Assembly: GCA_030141605.1 (NCBI GenBank)
Contig: JAQGDQ010000030.1
Coordinates: forward strand, 226,748-290,747
Direction of reading: 5' to 3'
Source: Tubiluchus corallicola
Taxonomy: Eukaryota; Priapulida; Priapulimorpha; Priapulimorphida; Tubiluchidae
Length of the DNA: 64,000 bases
Positions 57,901 to 64,000 of this stretch are shown here, piece after piece. The notes under the pieces are model-generated. The model worked only from the letters and a program-made list of their open reading frames with translations, had not been told where the DNA came from and searched no databases. The first letter of the stretch is position 1. Every line of letters begins with the position of its first letter. The position numbers and the translations under genes were made by a program.

Positions 57901-60240
57901 GTGTTTACCTTTGCTCCATGTGCAGTCAATATTGTGTAATTACAGAAGCCAGTAATAGATTACATTACATGCTGCTATTAAGCATGGAAATAGTGATTGA
58001 TTGATTGAGTTATGGCTTGACTTAAACATGCTGTTATTACAGTCAGAGTTATGGTGTAAACTACGTTGAATTTTATTGCAATGTGGCTCCATCTTTTGTG
58101 TGACTCTAATGAATCTTTATGGTAATAGTGTATTTGTTTTTTTCAGGTGCTGTTCCACACTTTCTGAATAACACTGAATAATAAAAATTCTTGCTAGTTT
58201 TGATAAAGTTTTTGGTTTTAAAGATTCATTTGTTATTGTTGATAAACACCATGACCACGGATGGCGTCAGCAAGTAGTAATTGCAACATACACAAGCAGC
58301 AATACAGTATAAATGGGCTGTGCACAGAAAGCCAAGTGTTATTATTTGTTAGATATCGAAGCCATAAATTTTAATATTATGCATAATAATAAGATAATGA
58401 GCTTTTCAGTTACACCAATTTAACTGTACTGTTACATATTAATTGAACTCATGCTAATATTTTACATATGTATTGGGTTTAGATATGATGTTAGTGTTTT
58501 GCTGGTACAGTACAAACATTTTTTATACCAAAGTTTTGTATAATGTATACTGTAAAGTTAGATGGTGTATTTTTGTAATATATGTTCTCTAGTTTGTGCT
58601 GGTCACTAACAAAGTTCTTTCTTGTGCCTAAAATTAACCGTATATATTGAAAGTGTGTGTATAATTACAATAGCATGGTACCTTATGCCTTGACTCGCTG
58701 AATGTCATAATTTTTGACCTTTGTAAGCATAATAATTTTAATTGTGCATATTTAATAAGTTTGTAATAATACAAAATTCTAACATTTGTCAGTGACTGAA
58801 TGTCCAAAACATTTCTTTACTATTACTCGTGTTGTGCTTTTAATTTTTGGCACCTTTTGAATTTTTATTCACGTTTTGTGTTTATCTGAGCCACCTGGCA
58901 AAGAGAAACGGAAATCTGCCCTTAATGTTCTGGCAGATATGGTTTCACCATTAATGTCAATATAGATTTGTTTATTATTAATAATGTCAGTTATGTCAAT
59001 AACAAAATTATTTTAGGTTATTTTAATTACTTCTCCGGTTAAAGAGAGTTCTGTCCGTTTATTAGAGGTGGGTAACGTTTTTATTTTAATACAAATGTGC
59101 ACACGTTTAAACTTCATGTCTTGCAACATGTACTCTGACAAAAATTACAGAAGAAATATTTTTTTAATACACTACTAGCGTGAAACTAATTCATGGTACT
59201 TTTTTCTTGTGCATTTTTTTGATTGCTCTTTTTGTTAGATAGTAAACAAGAGCCTAAAGAGAGTGTGTTTCAACCGTGTAAGTCTTACCTAGAGCTAAAT
59301 AGATTTACAGCCTTTTGTAACTTTTATTTTTGTCAAATGTGTGGTCGAACTGACTATACGACTTTTAAATATTTATTTACTAAATTAGTAAATGTGGTAG
59401 CATAATAGTGGTTAACACGTGTAAAGAGTTGTACACAAATATCATAACATGGGACCCTGGCAATGTGCCTTGTTACAGATGTTAAGTTTTTATTATAATG
59501 TACCTAGAAATTAACTTGAAAATTATCACTGTTAATAAGACTGCTATTGTAGCCCAAGATCATTGTGAAATTAATAATGGAGCATAATATTTTGCAAATT
59601 ATACTCTAAATCATGTCAATAAACAATTTGTCTCAATTTGCTCACAGTAAAAATGTCATAATCATTCATATTACATGTAATTATTACTGTCAGCTATTTT
59701 CGTTTTTTTTACATTTGTCTTCATTTTCATCGAAATAGGCCTATTTAAAAATGTACCCCGGGACAGTAGATTTTGTGCAGTTGCCCCTTTTGTTGCCTTA
59801 ATCATTGTACAACGATTACTGGTGCACTAGTTATTGCATGTTGTTGTCTATAAATTTATTTATCTTCGTATTAATAGTTGTTTGATTTTTCTAAGTGAGG
59901 CTTGATATTTTACTACGCTGCGAATTCCACAGTGTCAGTCTGTATATAGAAAATAAATTTCTTTGAATGCAAAATTTATACGTCTGTCTTTAGAGAATGT
60001 TTTGTACAAATGTTTTCTATTTCTGTTTCAGCTTAACTATAGCAAAACGAGTTTTGTTTTCTGGATTTTGGTTTTGTATAAATTAGAAGTGACATTTGTA
60101 TCAAGTGAAGACTAAAATACGTTATTGAGAAAACAATACAAAATGCCAAGGTATATCAAGCTCTAAAATTAACTTCATGAAACTATATGTAAACTATAGG
60201 TAAGCTGTACTAGCAAAATTATTGCTTAAAAGACAAAATC
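54907..60240 (+). other. Likely long 3' UTR and intergenic DNA after the large-protein gene
   Basis: No coding exon is seen. Candidate polyadenylation hexamers AATAAA occur at 58180-58185, 59618-59623 and 59952-59957. A 16-base tandem repeat lies at 55237-55279. Minus-strand open frames here (for example 56421-56741) lack family features. Confidence 0.45.
55237..55279. repeat. Short tandem repeat, 16-base unit, 2.7 copies
   Basis: GGCAAGTCACCTTGAT repeated at 55237 and 55253, with a partial third copy from 55269. Confidence 0.95.
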
Positions 60241-60263
60241 GGCATTGTTTTCTGAAACAATAA

Positions 60264-60269
60264 TTTATT
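60264..60269 (-). terminator. Possible polyadenylation signal of the minus-strand right-edge gene
   Basis: TTTATT on the plus strand (AATAAA on the minus strand). If it serves the gene ending at 63021, the 3' UTR would be about 2.7 kb and would contain both MITEs, so a nearer signal may be the real one. Confidence 0.2.
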
Positions 60270-60790
60270 GCAAATAAGCCCTAGACATCAACTTAAGTAC
60301 ATGGATGTTTTGCAATGAAGCTTAAGTATTCGATAAGTCGCTATAAGCACAATATAATACACGAGAAGTAAGACATACAATAATGTGATTCTCGTACTGT
60401 TATTCTGAGACTCATCCAGTGAGGTTCACTGTTACAATTACAGTTACAACATGCATGGAAATTTTGCAAATGTAACCAAGGTGTAACTACATGTCTCAAA
60501 ACGAACTATAAAGGTTTATTTGAAGCAAGCATAAAATCAGAATGGAGCAACCACAATGACTGACATAACATTAATATTTATCACATCAAATGCTTTCTTA
60601 CAGCTGAAAATCCAAATTCATCAACAAAAACTTGAAGCCTTATATCTAGCAACTCCACAGCAAAAGACTGAAGATTGCATTGTATTTTGCTATGAATTAT
60701 GGAATATGGAACAGCAGAAGTACAAAAATGAATGTTGTTGCACGCACAACTAATTACAGTCTTTTGCAATTGTTTAGAGTAATAGTATAA

Positions 60791-60984
60791 TACAGTCAAA
60801 CCTTGTTATAACGCCACCTTTTATAATACCCACCTCACTTAACGCCAAAATTTTTGGCAAAACAAAATCTCCATATTCTTATAGGCATTAGGTGTACGTA
60901 TTAATGCACCTCGTTATAATCTCAAACTCGCTTTAATGCCAACCTTTTGCAGTCCAAAGCAGATGGTATAGAGGTTTAACTGTA
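60791..60984. mobile_element. MITE with Tigger/pogo-like ends, TA target
   Basis: The left end is TACAGTCAAACCTTGTTATAACG. The right end in reverse complement is TACAGTTAAACCTCTATACC. Both start at TA, as expected for Tc1/mariner-pogo-type TA targets. The internal text is partly self-complementary ('ACCTCGTTATAATCTC' near 60907 resembles the left end). The length is about 194 bases and no transposase is encoded. Confidence 0.8.
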
Positions 60985-62233
60985 AATACTAATTTCATGA
61001 CAATCATCATGTGGGTGTTGGGTCTCGTGAAACTGTTTTCCCTACATTCTATAATAAATGATCTTAAACTTAAACTAGCAAAATCATTTGTGATATGCAA
61101 AGTAAACAGTAAAATTCATTGGATTTTCCATAGCTATACATGCAGCAACTATTACAGACCATTTAATAAAAGATTGGCAAGTTAATTTCTTATTATTGAA
61201 CTGCTATTATCTTGGTAATGACAGAGTAATCATAATGTGAAACGCCCAGCCTTTTAGTTTCTATATACCCACACTTACAAACACAGCCAACTTAAACGGC
61301 AAACACAATATATACTAGATTTTTTCACGAAATTCCAGTTCACGGGTACCTGTTGAATACTACAAATATTCAGAAATATTCTGCCTAATCTAAGTAATAT
61401 GTAACATGTTTTCAGTAATATATTTAGATAACTATACTTTTACTATCAGAGGCTATAACTAGGTCTTAGCTTTGCTCATTCAAACCTCACAAACGACGAA
61501 AATTCAAGGAAAATCTTGCATGCATGATTTCACAACACCCCATCCATGCTCTAAATATTGTTCTAAAATTGATGTTTCAAGGTGTATTCATTACGAAACA
61601 AGTAGAAGTTAAAAGTAACAAAATGTAGTCTGACAACAAAAATGACTAGAAGTTTAATACATCACATAGAAACATTATAAAACCATATTTAGTAAATGAA
61701 TTCACGATTATTATTAGAATCAAAACGAATTACATGTATCACAGATAGAATAGGAATAAAAGTAAACTATAATAAACACAACGTTCACTTGTCGGACATT
61801 TTCTTCTCTCATATATCTTTCATTCGCAAAGTGCAAAACACGAGCACATCGTGCCCTGCTGATTCAATTTACACTAAATTACCAACAATCAAACTCATCA
61901 AACACGTTCACCAATCATATCTTACTGCAAAGAGTTTGTGACTATCATAGTTCCAGGCAATAATTACGTGGTTCTTATTAACAACAATAACTAACAAATG
62001 CAATAATAACCATGCCTTAATTAACATAGACTTAAAGAGTGAATATTAATAATTTTAATAAAATCTGAAAAATTCACAATAAATAGCAACAAATAATTAC
62101 AGCAGATAACTGATTAAGAATAAGCAAAAAGCCAATAATAAGAAAGAATTATCTCACATTTACGTTACCACAGATGTACATCTATTTCTTTACAAATATG
62201 ACAAAAACATCTTATAGGCACACCACACAATAA
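60985..62233. other. AT-rich stretch, possibly 3' UTR of the minus-strand gene
   Basis: No coding exon or RNA recognised on either strand. Confidence 0.4.
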
Positions 62234-62779
62234 GGGGCCATCCACACAACAATATCAAGTTTTCAAGGGGCCAATTTCCAGGACCTACCTACCTTGCATT
62301 ATAATAATGTTATCGTATGCCCAACCACCTACCTACCCCTTATACTGATATCGATATCACATCAATGTAGCTTTTTGGACATTTTACTCTTCCTCCTTCC
62401 AAAGGACTTGCACTTACACTAGGCAGTTTTCTATGAAACTATAAGCAGTTTACACAAGACAGTGTGCAAATTCACAATTGGCATGTATCTGGGGAAAGTT
62501 ATAGTGTGTTCTTTTTAGCCATAGCGGCGATTGAAGAAGTTTATCACAAACAAACACAGGGAACCAAGATTTCGTGGAGAAATTGAAAAAAATGGCAGTC
62601 TGCTGGGGTCAGCGCAAAATGGCTGTCGTCTGTTGCTGGCATGCGCGAGTGAAAAAAGCATGATCAGATAACGATATCATGACTAAATCACCAATCTACC
62701 TTGAATTATAATGGCATTATCAAGTGTGCAGCCACCTACCTATACCCTAAACTTGATATCATTATATGTGGATGGCACC
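62234..62779. mobile_element. MITE, PIF/Harbinger-like (3-base TAA target duplication)
   Basis: The left end GGGGCCATCCACA (62234) and the right end, reverse complement GGTGCCATCCACA, form terminal inverted repeats. Both are flanked directly by TAA (62231-62233 and 62780-62782). Inward, both arms continue with related text (AATATCAAG / ATGATATCAAG, then ACCTACC-type runs and GCATTATAATAATG / GCCATTATAATTCAAGG). A three-base TWA duplication fits PIF/Harbinger. There is no transposase frame in the 546 bases. Confidence 0.75.
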
Positions 62780-63020
62780 TAATAATCAAAATATAATTAA
62801 CTTTCTCCACGCCATTCAGAAGAAAATATTCAGTTTGCGACCAACTTTTGATTATTATGAAAAACTGGGCTAAAATCCTTACAAAATCTACTGACAAACA
62901 CTAGCTGTCGACTGGTCTATCACCACAATTTCGCCGACTTTTTAAATTAGTTTACAAAAGATGGTCCCAAGCAGTTTTCACGTTTCACAGTAGATGTCAC
63001 TAGCATACCCTTCTCAGATG

Positions 63021-63831
<811 letters not shown>

Positions 63832-64000
63832 CTGAAAAATAAAAATTTATATTTAAAGATGCTTGAACTTTGATTGCATTACATCATCAGGCAAAGCGTG
63901 AATATTCATTTCCTTTTCTATTTATAGGTGTTGGCATAGTTCATGACCAAGTTCTTACACTGTACACTTTGTGTATATGCCTTGTGAGTGACTGAGTTCG

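Overview
The window is animal nuclear DNA. Coding sequence lies in exons bounded by canonical GT..AG signals, and introns and spacers are long and AT-rich. Decayed non-LTR retrotransposons, tRNA-derived repeats, MITE-like inverted-repeat elements and long microsatellites are scattered throughout. One gene is a class C G-protein-coupled receptor, a metazoan-type family. I infer an invertebrate metazoan and cannot place it more closely from sequence alone.

Layout. Bases 1-6.7 kb hold no gene I can support, only a broken CR1-like retrotransposon tail (about 4.1-4.8 kb) and a tRNA-related repeat (4.86-5.27 kb). Bases 6.78-23.3 kb hold a 16-exon plus-strand gene that splices in one continuous frame to 1,444 residues. 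It has a signal peptide, TWO tandem Venus-flytrap ligand-binding domains of the metabotropic-glutamate-receptor type, a vestigial cysteine linker, seven transmembrane segments and a tail with repeated R-(D/E/N)-G-(S/T) motifs. The end of the first flytrap and the start of the second lie in the same uninterrupted exon (10917-11595). This is the main finding. Its introns carry an inverted pentanucleotide satellite, two MITE candidates, a long (GA)n tract and two degenerate minisatellites.

Bases 23.5-26.6 kb are a graveyard of retrotransposon and tRNA-related repeat fragments. Bases 26.6-44.5 kb have no recognisable coding exon, and may be the 5' intron and promoter territory of the next gene.

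Bases 44.5-54.9 kb hold the second plus-strand gene. Three phase-0 exons encode at least 2,636 residues: an N-terminal coiled coil followed by a very long Ser/Asp/Glu-rich, probably disordered region, most of it in one 6.2-kb exon. I do not recognise the family. Its 3' UTR probably runs to about 58-60 kb.

At the right edge (63.0-63.8 kb) two minus-strand exons splice in frame and end in a stop. They are the 3' end of a gene entering from the right, perhaps beta-propeller-like, convergent with the second gene. Two MITE-like elements (60.8-61.0 and 62.2-62.8 kb) lie in the interval.

Nothing suggests that the three genes work together. Exon boundaries are my own reading of splice signals and frame, without transcript support.
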